Of a stretch of DNA of 64,000 nucleotides, positions 33,665 through 45,938 are shown one piece after another. Below the pieces are notes generated by a model. The model was not told where the DNA came from. It worked only from the letters and a program-made list of their open reading frames with translations, and ran no database searches. The stretch is from contig LNGK01000003.1 in the NCBI GenBank assembly GCA_001510575.1, forward strand, positions 2,818,473 to 2,882,472, in the 5' to 3' direction. Both the position numbers and the translations under genes were made by a program. The stretch is from Knoxdaviesia capensis. Its lineage: Eukaryota; Ascomycota; Sordariomycetes; Microascales; Gondwanamycetaceae. Position 1 is the stretch's first letter, and every line of letters begins with the position of its first letter.

Positions 33665-34906
33665 CTATACACTCCTCGAAGTGGCTTCAAAGGGAATGTC
33701 TCGGTCCCGGTTTCTGCGCGCCTCCACGTGCTTGGCCTTGACCATGTTCACGACGAACTCGTGCGTGGGACACGGCACCCCCAGCTTCTGGCCGCGCTCG
33801 ACTAAGTATCCGTTGATATCGTCGATCTCCGTCCGCCGACCCGACCGGATGCGCTCGATCGTCCGACTCGAAGCAGTGCGGTGCTGCCGCAGTCTCCGGA
33901 GACACGAGGCGTGCAGGCCGTTGCCATTCATATCGACAACGTGGGGCAGGTTATTGGCCTCAGGCAGCTGTGCTATCAGCTCCTCCAGCTCGTTCAGGAG
34001 CTGGTGGACCATCCGCATGCCCCAGGTGTTCTCGAGAAGCTGGTCGTATCTGCACTCCAAGATTGCGCACACTGGGTCTACGGACGCGGAAAATGCCAGC
34101 GACGCTATTTTCAGGTTCAGCCAGTTGTCGTAGCATGGCGAGGCGGTCTTGGTGAAGCGTGGAGCCGGGGTGAGCATCGCCTTGGAGGTTTTGACGCGCG
34201 AAGACAGCCTTGGATCGACGACAATTCGAGGAAGGGTTAAAGAGGTGTCGACTTCACGCGGGGGCTTCGTGTCGGGACGTGGCTTCGAGGCATTCTCTAA
34301 AGTGGAGAAGGGGTCACGGCTAAGTTCGGCGCTATCTGGTTTTATCATGTCGACACCTTGACGTGGGACTGGTGCTTGAGAGTTTAAAATGGGTTGAGAG
34401 TTGTTTGCGGGAGGGGCGGCATTGGATGATGATGCGTTCGGAGGAGTTCTTGACTGGATATTGCTCGCCCAACCATCGTCGTTCACAGGATCCGAGATTG
34501 GCCGTTTCGAATTCGTCCTTGATTGAGAGCTTTGGGAGACATTGGAGATCTGGCGTTGACTAGGCCTGGAATCAGACAAGTCGGAGACAGAAGAAGAAAG
34601 TTCCCAGGCCGAGATTTGAGCTGGGTGTGAGCCTTTGTCCGAGGAAGATATTCGCGGTTCATGGTCTAACGAGAGTGGTTGAGGGTGGTATGTGTGAGAA
34701 GAAGAGGCATCGGATCGACTGCTCGAGTGTGTTCCACGCGGACCCGACTTGTAAGCGCTCCGCCCATGGCCGCGTCCCGCATCGAACAGCGGCGGCTGGG
34801 CAAACGGGATGTCGTGTATTAACGGCGGCTGGAGAGCAGCCCGCGCGGACTGGGATTCGCGGGTGGAGTGCTGGCGCGCCGGCGGCAGATTCGCGGCGCT
34901 GGCCAC
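33665..34906 (-). CDS. Ketopantoate-reductase C-terminal domain protein, start unresolved
   Basis: Open frame of 413 codons that stays open to 35041 with no in-frame ATG before codon 187 (34348). The 5' end is therefore either an unseen upstream exon (a ctgag acceptor lies just at the upstream TGA, 35042) or the ATG at 34348, which would give 227 aa. The last 160 residues match the ApbA/PanE C-terminal domain: NWLNLKIASLAFSASVDPVC, CRYDQLLENTWG, the GRRTEIDDINGYLVERG helix and LGVPCPTHEFVVNMVKAKHV. No Rossmann domain or GxGxxG is found upstream. Instead, about 240 residues of Ser/Pro/Gln-rich sequence precede the domain. So NADPH-dependent reduction of ketopantoate is unlikely without a partner. 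It is divergent from LRP1. Confidence 0.7.
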   Translation of the reverse strand: MASAANLPPARQHSTRESQSARAALQPPLIHDIPFAQPPLFDAGRGHGRSAYKSGPRGTHSSSRSDASSSHTYHPQPLSLDHEPRISSSDKGSHPAQISAWELSSSVSDLSDSRPSQRQISNVSQSSQSRTNSKRPISDPVNDDGWASNIQSRTPPNASSSNAAPPANNSQPILNSQAPVPRQGVDMIKPDSAELSRDPFSTLENASKPRPDTKPPREVDTSLTLPRIVVDPRLSSRVKTSKAMLTPAPRFTKTASPCYDNWLNLKIASLAFSASVDPVCAILECRYDQLLENTWGMRMVHQLLNELEELIAQLPEANNLPHVVDMNGNGLHASCLRRLRQHRTASSRTIERIRSGRRTEIDDINGYLVERGQKLGVPCPTHEFVVNMVKAKHVEARRNRDRDIPFEATSRSV

Positions 34907-35719
34907 GGTGCTGTAGCTGCTGATCTTAAGCAGCGGGCATTGCCGCTGCAGGCGTGAGATACGAGCCGCCGCCCGTTCCGAGATGAGGCCGGCCAGGGTG
35001 ACGGTGGTGGCCGGTTCCGCGCAGATCCGGGAGCTCCCTCCTCAGGAGCAGACCCCGGGTCTAGGTCGGGAGGAAGCCGGGACGGAGGGAGGGGGCGGGT
35101 GCGTGTATGTGCGTGGTTCTCTCCGGGCGCGGGCGTTTTCGCGGACTGCGCTGATTATCGTGTAGGGGATAAATATCGACGGGAGAAGTCTACAACGAGC
35201 GTTGTCGCAGGACGGAAAAGACAGGAGAACAAACGAGAGTCATCATTCGTGATACAAAAAGGGAAATTCACAACGCCAGTAGCGGGTTAAGCATCTTTAT
35301 GAGAAGAGGGCAAATGGCAGAGGAGAGATGAAGGCCTGGAGGAGAGAGGTGGTGATAGTCTTTTTCGAAAAGAAAAGGAAAAAAAAACCTGGTGCTACGT
35401 ATCTGCGATGATAAAATTTCCGCCATATGCAAGTTTCGAGAGAGGTCGCGCTCAGTAGAAAAAAAATGTTTAACTAAGATGGCCCGTGCGTCCGCCCAGT
35501 TAACTCGCACGCTGTGATTGGCCGAAAAAAAACCCCAGCCGGCCCCGATAGATGAATATCGAAAAATATAGTCCTCGGATCATTTTCTTCGACTGTGCAA
35601 ACCATCCCCAGCCGAAAGCCTCATCTTTCTTTTGTTCCCAAGATCACGGCAAACGCCACCGAGACTTTTGATCTTATCTTCTGGCCCCGGTTCCCCCGTT
35701 GAAGCCGAATGCTGCAGTT
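34907..35719. other. Divergent promoter region between ApbA_C protein and LRP1
   Basis: May contain an unrecognised 5' exon of the minus-strand gene (its frame is open to 35041). A CTCATC word (GATGAG on the other strand, the PAC core of ribosome-biogenesis promoters) lies near 35620, about 100 bp before the LRP1 ATG. Confidence 0.45.
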
Positions 35720-36467
35720 ATGTCGGGCCGTGATGTTCTGAAAGACCTGGACAAGCTGGACGCCCAGCTGGAGCGCCTGGAGGAGGCTCTGCAGCCGCTG
35801 GTGAAGAATCTGTCTGATACTGGCCCCCAGCTGCCGTTACTGGACCGCGCGAAGCTGCTCGCCTTGACGAACTACTCGCTGGAAACTCTGATATTCTGTA
35901 AGCACCGGGCGGAGATATATCTTTAGGGTTGCTGGGCGTGAACTGCGTCACTGACATTGACCCTTTGTTTAGCGGGCTTGAAACTGGATGGCGGGGATGC
36001 CATGCACCACCCGGTGTTTGAGACCGAGTTGAAAAGAACACGGCAGTACTTCGCGAAGATCGAGGCTGCCGAAGCGCCGCCGGCGCCGCGGGAGGTCTCG
36101 GTGAACACCGAAGTGGCCACCAGAATGATCCGGGCCGGTCTGGTAAGTCGTCGCCGCGTGTCCCAGGACCGAAGCAGCTCTCGGATGTTGGAAATACCCG
36201 ACATGGCAGATGAGCGAGCCCGACGCGGAGGCGGGGGAATGACGAAGAATAGTTACTGACTGCAGACAAACACAGTCCGACGACAAGGAGCTCAAGACCA
36301 AGCTCGCCGAGCAGATCGCCAAAGAAAAGGCCAAGCAGTTTTTGAAGACCATGGGCGCTGCCAAAGGCAAGCACGAAAAGTCTGCCGAGGGCGCATCCAA
36401 CCAGGCAAACAGAGTGCAAAAGACCAAAGCCTCGTCTCTGAGTGCCCGGCCCAAACCGCAAGAGTAG
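35720..36467 (+). CDS. LRP1: Exosome-associated C1D-family protein Lrp1/Rrp47
   Basis: Three exons: 35720-35897, 35973-36142 and 36276-36467, giving 179 aa; all junctions are GT/AG and in phase. Exon 1 carries a helical Sas10/Utp3/C1D domain (DLDKLDAQLERLEEALQPL, LLALTNYSLETLIF). It continues in exon 2 as SGLKLDGGDAMHHPVFETELKRTRQYFAKI, the classic C1D signature. The basic C-terminal tail (KLAEQIAKEKAKQFL, then Lys/Ala-rich) suits RNA binding. The family partners Rrp6 in the nuclear exosome for 3' trimming of 5.8S rRNA and sn/snoRNAs. Intron 1 contains an exact TTAGGGTT (35923-35930). Confidence 0.93.
35923..35930. promoter_or_regulatory. TTAGGGTT telobox in LRP1 intron 1
   Basis: Exact TTAGGGTT 26 bp into the 75-nt first intron, close to the gene's 5' end, where some telobox factors act in other fungi. 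The function is inferred. Confidence 0.35.
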
Positions 36468-37290
36468 AATGCGCACGCCTCGGCCGTTTGGATGTTGGTT
36501 TCTTCCCATCTCTTTCGCCCGGCCCCTTCAACCAGCCCTTCTGCCTTGCCACTTTCCACTACATGTCCCCCCTTCCCCGCCCTGTTCTTTTCCTTTCTTT
36601 TTTTTTTCTGCTTCTCCAGTTTCTGTTCTATTATGATGAGATCATGTTTCGGTCTTTATGACCCTAAGCGATGCGACTTAGGCTGCCGGGATGGCCAGGA
36701 GCTTCTCCGGTTGAGGCTCAGGATTCGGGAAGGCGTTAAAGAATTTTCTGTTTTTCGTTTTAATACCACGACCCACGGAACAAAATTGACTGTACCAATT
36801 CCCATGTTTCTGAAATGCAACATGCTTGAATACTTTACTTTCAAATCAGTGTTCTCTGTTAACCCGAATTGTGACGTGCAAACCGGTTGCCTGCTTGGTT
36901 GAGCCGGACGGGAATATGCATTTACAGGGGCGAATCCGGGCGTGGGTTTTTACCAGCAAGTGAACTAGTCACCAGGGTCACCAGGGACAGCTTTTTTTAT
37001 ATTTTTGGCCTTGGTAGAATTTGCGTCCTCAGGCCTAGATTTTTTCTTCCCCTTCTGTTGCTTTTTGCTTCGGCTTTTTTTCTTCTTCTTTTTCCCCTTC
37101 TCCACCACTAAACATTCTGCAAGATTCCACGTTTCCCTCCACCCATCGTAACTCCGTTTCTTTCCGGCCTATAAGAACAACTGCATTAGCATTTCACTCT
37201 TTGTTGCCGTTGTTCCTCCCTCTTTCATCGCCCTCTTCCACATTCATCCTGCTTCAACGTCCGTCCTCGTTTCCTTCACACCATCCCACA
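36468..37290. other. Intergenic LRP1 to MIX17-like gene
   Basis: Pyrimidine-rich tracts (36530-36640, 37040-37120) and a CT-rich leader before 37291. No gene recognised. Confidence 0.55.
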
Positions 37291-37983
37291 ATGCCTCGCC
37301 AACGCTCCACCCCCAGCCGGGCTCCCGCTCGTCCTACCGCGACCAGATCCGCCCCGGCTCCCCAGCAAAGCCGGCCCGCGACGACCATGGCCGCGCCGCC
37401 CGCCGCCCCCGTGTCGCAGGGCCCGGGCCTGTTCGGCCAGATGGCCAGCACTGCCGCGTACGCCTCTCCTCTCCTCCTCCCCCCCTTTCTCTCCAAGCCC
37501 GCGATTTTCCCTAAAAAGGCCTTCGGACCTCCTCGGCGTTGTCCTCGCGAACCCGTCCCCCAGCCTGAAATAGAACATCAGTGTACTAACGTGTGACCCT
37601 TCGTCTCGCACATACTTCAGTGGAGTCGCCATTGGCTCGTCCGTCGGCCACGCGATCGGCGGCTTTTTCTCCGGCGGCAGCTCGGCCCCGGCCGAGGCGT
37701 CGCAGATGAACGCTGCGCCCGCGCAGCAGTCCGCCGGCCAGAGCCAGCAGTCGGGCAACAACTGCGCCGGCGCCGTGCAGCAGTTCACCAAGTGCATGGA
37801 CGAGCAGAACGGCAACATGCAGATCTGCAATTGGTACCTGGAGCAATTGGTAAGCCCTCCCACATCAACGTGCTTTTGAAACAAACTCCGGTATCCCTCG
37901 CTTGACTTCGCATCTAACCGGACCTCTTTTTTTTTTCTCTCTCCAAACAGAAAGCGTGCCAGCAGGCTGCCAGCCAGTACTAA
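37291..37983 (+). CDS. MIX17: Twin-CX9C mitochondrial protein, Mix17/CHCHD2 family
   Basis: Three exons: 37291-37457, 37621-37849 and 37951-37983, giving 142 aa. The first intron has a textbook TACTAAC branch. The N-terminus is basic, Pro/Ala/Arg-rich (MPRQRSTPSRAPARPT), a likely targeting region. The Gly/Ala-rich central segment AGVAIGSSVGHAIGGFF is the conserved hydrophobic stretch of CHCHD2/10. The C-terminus holds C-X9-C twice: C-AGAVQQFTK-C and C-NWYLEQLKA-C, the second split by intron 2. Proteins of this family are imported through Mia40 into the intermembrane space and influence cristae and cytochrome oxidase. Confidence 0.94.
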
Positions 37984-38286
37984 ACCTCGCCACGACGCTT
38001 TCCTACGATCTCTTCTCTCTCAGCGGGCCCAATCATCACTCCATCTTCGATAGCTAGCTTTTTAGGAGGAACTCCGAATCTGAATCTGGAGATAGAAATT
38101 TTCCCTAGATAGATGCAGCTGCATTCCGTAGCGGCTTGTCTTGTGCACATGCATCGTTAGGGAACCTTGTACAATACAAAAAGCATTATTGAACAACCAC
38201 TGTTTTGAGATATAACCAAGTGAAAACCTTATGAAATATTATTTGTAAAATACAGGCGTGACTATCAAGACGGACGTACTGGGTTC
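37984..38286. other. Short convergent 3' region
   Basis: 303 bp between the MIX17-like and UBX stop codons; AT-rich 3' ends only. Confidence 0.6.
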
Positions 38287-39912
38287 CTAATCTTGGTCGT
38301 CTGGGTTGGACTCGAAGTTTAACTACACGGGCGAGACAGTCAATATCATCAGTCGCGGACCAGGGATCTGGGAATATTAAGAATAGCGTATGGTGTGTAG
38401 GGGATTTGAGGCTTACCGAATTTCCGTTGTACAGCTGTTGATCTCGTTGCGCACGCCGGCGCTCTTCATCCTCTCCCAGGCTGTGGATTGTCCGGATCCG
38501 GGCGGACGGGATGCGCCCAGTGGGGATATTCGCCGACGACGACGCGCCTTGGACGGGGGCCAGCGGGATCTCCTCAGGCTGAGGCTGAGGCTGGGGTCGC
38601 GGGGCCTTGGGCAGCAGGGTGGTGAGCCACAGCACGACCATGTTGAAGAACGCCACGAGCGACTGCAGGATGCTGCCGGCCGGGTACGCCTGCACGGCGC
38701 TGACCACCGACACCAGCGCGATGCTCGCCGACGGGCTGAGGCCGAGCGCGGCGAGCGACTGGGTCTCCTCGGTCACGTCGATGGTGCGGCTGGGCCGCGG
38801 GGTCTGGATGAGCTTGAACGTGTACGGCCGCGACCCGTCGGTGCGCTCCGCGTCGACGGTCCGGCGGACCTCGTTGGCCAGGGTCGCCGTGGTGGGGAAC
38901 CGGTGGCGCACGGTGCTGCCGTCCAGCATGCGGATCTGCAGCGCGGTGATCCCGGTCGCGGCGGGCGATTCCGGACCGCCGGGTGTTGCGGACGTGCGTG
39001 CGGCGGGGGACGACGGCGGCGGGGTGGCCTCTGCCAGCTTGTGGGCCATGCGCGCGTCGCGGTCCTCGCGGGCCTTCTTCACGCGCTCGACCTTGTCGGC
39101 CTCGATCTGCCGGAGAATGCGCATCCGCTCCTCGTTCTGCTCGCGCTGGGACCGGCGGTAGGCTTCGTTGAACGATTCGCGCGGCTGGGAGGGCTCGCTC
39201 GCAGCAGGCTCGGGCACTTCCTTGGCCTTGCCCTTTGCGGCAGCCTTGGCCTTAGCCTCCTTCTGTTCGCGTTCCACCTTCGCCCGTTCCGCCGCAGCTC
39301 GGGACGAGGCCGACGTCGATGTGATGGACGGGCCCGGCATCCGGGAGTCGTCGGTGGCAGCGGGGGCCGAGGCCGGAGCGGGAGCTGCTGGCAGTGGTTG
39401 GCGGCCGAAAGCCACAAACACGCGGCTGATGAACACGTCCTTGGCGATGCCTGACGGGATGTACTCCTTCAGCTCCCCGTTCTTGAGGATGACGATGGTG
39501 GGAGTCTTGGGCACGGGGAAGATGGCGGCGAGGTAGTTGGCTTCTTCCGAGCCGGCTACTAACCGCAGGACAACGGCGTCATCTTTGATGAAGGAAATCT
39601 GATACCTTAGGTTAGACGTGACAACCAACAAATAAAGCGGTAGAGGGCAATGCTCACCGAGCTGTCAGTTAGGAACTCAGTCTCCCAGAGCTGACTCTCC
39701 TCTTCGCCATCTAATACGGGGCAGGGCGGTCAGTAAGCTTCAACCTGATACGCGGGCATATGTCGTGACTCTGAAGAGCAGAGGAGCAGCAACGGGTATA
39801 AGGGTATAACCCGCACAAGTACACACGACTTACCGGAGACGAAGCAAACAACAGCCTTGTTCCGCTGTACAGCGGCAGCAATGCCCTCCTGAAGGGTCCC
39901 GGTGTGAAACAT
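38287..39912 (-). CDS. UBX-domain ERAD protein, UBXN4/erasin-like
   Basis: Four exons on the minus strand: 39912-39834, 39710-39658, 39598-38417, 38322-38287, giving 449 aa. The N-terminal ~110 residues form a thioredoxin-like UAS domain (GIAAAVQRNKAVVCFVSDG, then VPKTPTIVILKNGELKEYI) lacking a CXXC pair. A charged coiled-coil runs about 143-233. The UBX domain runs about 260-345 (LQIRMLDGSTVRHRFP to LSPSASIALVSV); where the p97-binding FPR turn is expected, TPRP is seen. A hydrophobic hairpin-length segment follows (about 352-373, ILQSLVAFFNMVVLWLTTLL), then an exposed tail ending in NFESNPDDQD. This order matches UBXN4, which docks Cdc48/p97 at the ER membrane. The last coding exon is only 12 codons. 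Confidence 0.9.
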
Positions 39913-40061
39913 AGCGGGGGAATGGCCGGAGCCGGAGCTCGGGGGGGAACAACGCTCGCAGCTGAGAAGGGCACGAACCACTTTCAGGCAAGACACAGGA
40001 GACCACGGTCCAAATGTGTAAATGGGCAGGACTTCCGAGGACACTGTGGCGGATGCCGGGA

Positions 40062-40120
40062 CAGATAGGCAGATAGACAGATAGGTAGATAGGTAGATAG
40101 GCAGATAGAGAGAGAGAGAA
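40062..40120. repeat. GATA-type tetranucleotide repeat and (GA)n
   Basis: agat/aggt/aggc tetranucleotides repeat about a dozen times, then run into gagaga. The tract sits 150-210 bp upstream of the UBX gene start, so it is in its promoter or leader. Confidence 0.85.
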
Positions 40121-43100
40121 AGGAGGAGAGGAGGGGGGTGGGAAGGCTGACGGAGCTTGTTGGGGACACGCGGGGGTGGATTTGGGGACTGTGGCCACAG
40201 TGGCAGCTGGTGATAGTCGGTGTTGACACACTTGTCGGATGACGTCTGCGCAAAACACAATTGACCAAGCGAACCGAGCCGAGCAGATATCGGAATCGTA
40301 CCGGGATGGCACAAACAAGAAGAAACGGGAAGGGATGAAGTTGGGCTGAGGGGGGCGAGATTGTCAGGTGGGATAAAGTGAGTGAGAGAGAGAGTGTGTG
40401 TATAAAAAAGAGTTGAGGCCAGGTTATCAATGACGACGTGGCAGATGACTGGGTCGTTGAATAAACTGGACCCAGTAAAACGCCAGTTAGCCAGCCAGAA
40501 AAAAAGGGAAAAATGGAAAAAAAAAAAAAATGGAAAAAAAAAAAAAGGAAAAAAACCCCCCAGAGGAGGCTGAGAGAGGCTTTACACTCTGTAGTCAACG
40601 AAAGCCCGATTACAGCACAGCTCTTTCCGCCTGCTCAACGTACGTTTAGGCCCCCAACACCTGTTGATTACGTATTTCGGCTCTGTAGGGATGCAGAGTG
40701 TCTTCTTCGCGGCCAGTACTACTGTACATAGGCTCTGCCGTGTCGGTATTTGGCGGTAGCTGCACCATCGCGGCTCACCTTCACTCACTTCTGTGCCAAC
40801 TTGCCGCATAATCCCCCGTTCAGCGCATTTCTGGAGCAAGCTTCCAGAATCCTTCCTTCGGTACTCAGTGAGGTGGAAGTTCCCCAGTTGCATTTTCTTG
40901 ACACCTGCTTAATCGGGGCTAACACCATTCATTCGCAATCCCACCGGACCTCTTATTAATTGCATTGTAAGGGGTTTTTTCTCTCTCTCTCTAATTTTTC
41001 TTATTTTTTTAACTTACATTTTATGATACATACGTTTCTTTTTCCTAACATACCGCGTGTCTCATCCGGTGGCATGGCAGATGGTGAATGGCGGTTCTGC
41101 GACCTGTGTGGGCGAGCCAGGCGGGAGGGGAGTCTGGATGCCGTATCGGAACAAGGCGGAGATGCACGATCAGAAAAAAAAAAAGACGACGGGAAGATCT
41201 AAAGTCTCGTCTGTTGCGCTTCTCGCCTGTTGCTCTGGGGCGTGTGTGCCTTAGTTACCCTTAAAAATAACCCAACTGGGGCTGTCTCCATAGGACGGAC
41301 ATGTACCCACGCTTTGCTCCGTAGTGTGGCCGTAGTACGCGGACCCAGAGCTGCCCTGGAACATCACCCAGCACCAGCCGGCGACCTCTGTGATAGACGG
41401 CCATCCCAACGACGACGGTCACTGAAATCAACGCATGTGAAAGGACCGCCAACCGCGGACGGACGGGCGACTCCGGCCTCCCGAGCCAGCCTCACCAGCC
41501 TCACCGACTCTGTTTCGAGATGTTGCCAATAAATCCCGCGTTGCCGATCTCCAACCCAGAAACGAGCCTTGAAGACTGCAGACGCGCACTCACGTTGACA
41601 GGCCACGGACAAACTTGCGGTGACAGAACGGGAAACCACCTCCCAGCCGCTGTTGAATCCGTCTTGGGCGTGTCTCGCCTGACACCTCTGGCCGGTAGTC
41701 TACTGGTATTCCAGTTTTTGCAGCTTGTGTTCGCCTGTCATATTCGCCACGCCGTATCTTGCTCGGTACGGGTGTGTGTGTGTGGTGTGGTCCAGGAGTG
41801 CTCCGTGTGTTGCTGGTTCCAGCCACACGCGAAGCTATCGGTTGGATTGGATATGGCGAATATGCCTCGGCTTGGGGCAGCAGTGGAAGGGGTCTCAGAA
41901 ACACCGACCAGGGATCGGCAGCCCGTGGCGAAACCGCAATCAATCAAATCAATCTAATCACACCCAACTCCTCGTACGTGAAGCTAGCTTCGGAGTCTAC
42001 CAACAGTCAACAGGATAATCACGGTAGGTACTGACCGAGGACTCGGCATGACAGAACTGTCCTGTCCTAGGGGGGAAAACGAAAAAAAAAAAAAAAAAGG
42101 GAAATACTGTCACAAATACAGCCCCAAAAGAAACAATATCACTTGTCACTTTGCCAATGAATTAGAAACAAGTAAAGTGACGGGCTTAAACCACGTCTAG
42201 GTATTTGCGTGCCAGCTTTGCGGATATACAGTAGGTTTGCTTTTGTGGGAGCGGGAAACGCAGAGGGCGCGGCTAGTGCAACAAGCACCCCCTCCATGCG
42301 CGGGCTCGGGGATCGGCGACCCAACAAATGCGATTTAGAGTTCCTTTGTGTGGTAGCGGTACTAGCGTAGTCGGTGTTCCCTTTCGGCCTGCTGTTGTCG
42401 ACACCACGTTGTATCGGCGGGCCTGGGGCTAGTGGGCCGGCGCCGAAGAGGCCGCAGAAATACGCCGAGCGCGTCAGAAAAAGAAACGCCCATGTAATGA
42501 GGGCATCGTGTGTATTAGAGATAGACGGAAACAAGCTTCATCAGCAATTGAGTTCCATCAACGTCCCTTTTTATGTTTTATTTGATTTTATTTGATTTTA
42601 TTTAATTTTAATAATAATAATAAATTCCCAGCCTTCACAGCCCAGCCAGGCTAGAGATTAGCAATCTCGATCGGGTTCCCAGTCAAATGCGAAGGGAAGG
42701 GGAGCCGGCCGATGGGGCATTTAACTGGGCCTGGGGGGCCTTTTGGTGCAGTCATTATAAGCTACCACATCTTGGCTTTTTTTTTATCATATTCCGCTGC
42801 TTGCTGCTCTTTTCGCGAAAGAGGAACAAAAAAGAGAACAGCGTAGCCAACCCGCGCCAACAAGGACAACGACAAAAAGCCTTTTTTCTTCTTCTTTTTT
42901 TTTTTTTTTTGTTTGGCGTGTGTCTTCGCTTGTCTGCGTGCCGTGCAATGTATCGCCACAGCGTCAGGCTCGCCTCTCCCCTTTTGGCCACACTAATGAT
43001 GGCCAACGACGGAAGCCAGCTCTTGTAACTGGCCGCCGGAAGGATTGGACAGCGAGAAGCCCTGGTTTGGGGAGAAGCAAACACCCGAAGAACTGTCCTC

Positions 43101-45216
43101 TCTAAAATGCCACCGAGAGGATGCAAAGAGAAAAGAAAAAAAGAAAAAAAAAAAGGAGGGGCGCCGGTGGAGTGCACCTACGGTTGCGCCGATGTTGCCC
43201 CATGTCATGGCATTCCACGCCGCGACATTGGCCGTGCCGTACACGCCCACCAAGAGTAGCCCGTCACGCCAATGTGACCTCTATTTTATGTCGGCGATCC
43301 ACAGCGTCAGCAGGTAACCGCGCGCACGCAGCTTGCTGGACCGACGTGGTGGTGAACACGGCCACGCCCACCAGGCGACTATTCTGCGAATGGCCTGGCG
43401 CCGTGGCCGCCGCGTCTGTTGTTCCTGCTGCTGTTGCTGGCTGCTGCTGCGTGATAAACCAGTCGGGCGACACGACAGCACCGGGAAAGCCCGCCACCCT
43501 AAGGGAAGAGAAAAGAAAAAAGGAGGAGATATGCGATATCAGCAAGGTACCCACCCACATGCAACGTAGGTTAGGTACACACACACGCAGACGCCGGGCC
43601 AAATGCAGAAGTTGGGTTTGGCGGTCTTGGGCGCGCGGCGTGGCCGACTAACCCCAAGAGGGAAGACCACGAATGGCCGAGTGCATGGGAAAGAGTCCGG
43701 ACGGATGGTTGATGTAAGGAAGACAGACTATGTGTGTTGTCCCGTGGGTGTGTGCTTGCCATGCATATTGGACCCTCACAAAGTTGCACAACCACGAGTT
43801 AGCCGGTGGACTGGGTAGTAAAAAAAGAAGAAAAAAAATTGAGAAAATGAGAAAACCTGCGGTGACAAGGTTAAACGGGGGTGTAGTGTGTATGTGGTGT
43901 GGGTGGCACGGAGAGGAGAGAGAGAGACGGCTGGAAGACCGCCGGATGCCCAAAGAAAGAAAACACATGGCAAGGCCGAAGCGAACGAGCAAAAGCAACA
44001 TCAACCACAACAGCAAAAAGGAACGAAACACCGCCTAGGCCGGAAAAGAAACTGCTCATTTGCTACCCCCGAAAGGTTCCCCGCATGGAGTGTGGCGGGC
44101 TAAACCCCTCGAAGCGAAAGTGCGTTTTTTCCTTCCTTTTTCTCCGTGTCTTTTTGACGTTTGTTGGTGGACTAGTAGAGCAAATCAAAGACAGGCTTAC
44201 AGCGAGATCGGCTCCAGCACGGTGAACAGCCACGCGAGACACGGGCGGGAGCAAATCGTGCTGGGAAATACCACGCTAAGCGAAAGTCCGGCGATAAGGG
44301 GGGGGGAGTCCTTATACAGGCGAATCTCTTTGCTTAGCTTGCTGCTGCTTCAGAGGGAGGAAGGCCGCGAAGAGGCGGGACGGGGAATGAACGAAAAAAA
44401 TATCGTCAGCACCCTGTACGATGGAGACATACACATGGTGTGTGTGTCTTACGGCGCTTGGGAGGCTTAATGAGAGACAACCAAAAAAACGGTGAAGTCT
44501 GAATAGCTCGGATACATAACAAGGGGGAGAACATGGAGAGAAAAAGAAGGTGTGGTGCGTGAGATTATAGTTCTCAGCTGGACGTGAGGTGTTGTTGTTG
44601 GTTTTCGGTGGGGTGTGTGTCCTGACTGACTCGATGCATAAACAGGGGGAGACACAAGATTGAAAGAATGTCGATGTGGTGGAGTCGTCTCGTTGATGAG
44701 ACAAAACGCAGGGGATGTGAAGGACGGAAATACTACTACTTGTGAAGGGGGAGAGAGAGACTGGCTGGTTACACATGCAACTACCAACAAGTTCCAGCCC
44801 ACAGCCTTCCGTCCACTCAACCTATGTTGGCTACACGGCGGAATGTCCATCGATGCAGCCGTGGTGTGGGTATTCCGGCTTACTGGAACATGGCATCGGG
44901 GGGGAAACTGCCAACCAACGCGTCCGAATGCGAGACGGCATTTCTCTCGGGAGGGCGATAGACGGGTTAGACATCATCACGGACTGGCCTCTGTGCGTGG
45001 GTGCGACGACCGAACCTCGATGGAAAGGGATAATAACACGTCCGGAGTTGGCTCGCACCACCGCTCATCAGTCAAAGAATGCCCTGACACGCCTGCTTGG
45101 TAGAGCCTCCACCTTGGCGAGGGCCCCCATCAGCCTTGACAAACTTCACCTTGTTCATCCTAGCCAGCCCGGTGCGTTCTTCCAGCGGAGGATGTATCCA
45201 CGTGCCAACACTTAAG

Positions 45217-45237
45217 AAGAGAGAGAGAGAGAGAGAG
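45217..45237. repeat. (GA)n microsatellite
   Basis: Alternating ga, about 21 bp. Confidence 0.9.
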
Positions 45238-45910
45238 AAAGAGAAAAACATCCTCGTAGAAAAAGAGGGCTGCTTGCGCGGAGTAATACCCAGAGCCACA
45301 GCTTGGTGACCTCCCCCTCGCTCGGGCTTTCTTTCCTGGCAGGGCTCGCGTGGATCTGCCCAAGTCGGAACCTGGTTTTGCTCCATCTAAAGTCACCTAC
45401 TGGGCTGAAGGCCACAGATTCACTTCGCTGGCATCAGTGAGCCTGAAAGCTGGCTGTTCCTGGATACGGCGATGGCCGGCAATTTTGCGTGGCTATGGGT
45501 GTGTGTAGGCCCGGGAGAGAGGCGGACAGGAGAACAAACACGGAAGAAGAAAAAGAAGGGGGATCAAAGCGAATCACCCGGTGTTCCGGGACGGCTTCCG
45601 GGTGGTAGCTGAAGCATGCCCGGCGTAGCATCACGGGCAAAATTCTACGTAAGAAGTGAACAGCGGGCACCCGATGTATACGCACATCACCCACGAAGCG
45701 GCGGCCAAATACTGAATCAGACACGGACCAGTCCTCGTGATTTATGCGTCTCGGGGGCTGCTGGTGCACGGCCGGCGGCCGTTTGTCTGGGCCTAGGCTG
45801 TGGCGTGGTTTTGGAAAGTGAGCGTCTGTCAAATCCTGTAAACAAAAAAAGAAAAATCTCCAAGCAAGCTCTGGCCGGATTCTCCAGCGCCGATCAGTGC
45901 GGTTGGAGGA

Positions 45911-45938
45911 TGTCTCTCTCTCTCTCTCTCTCTCTCTG
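45911..45938. repeat. (CT)n microsatellite
   Basis: Alternating ct/tc, about 28 bp. Confidence 0.9.

Noticed and set aside
38390..39454. 354-codon open frame on the plus strand
   Set aside because: Antisense shadow of the UBX gene, Gly/Arg-rich with no domain.
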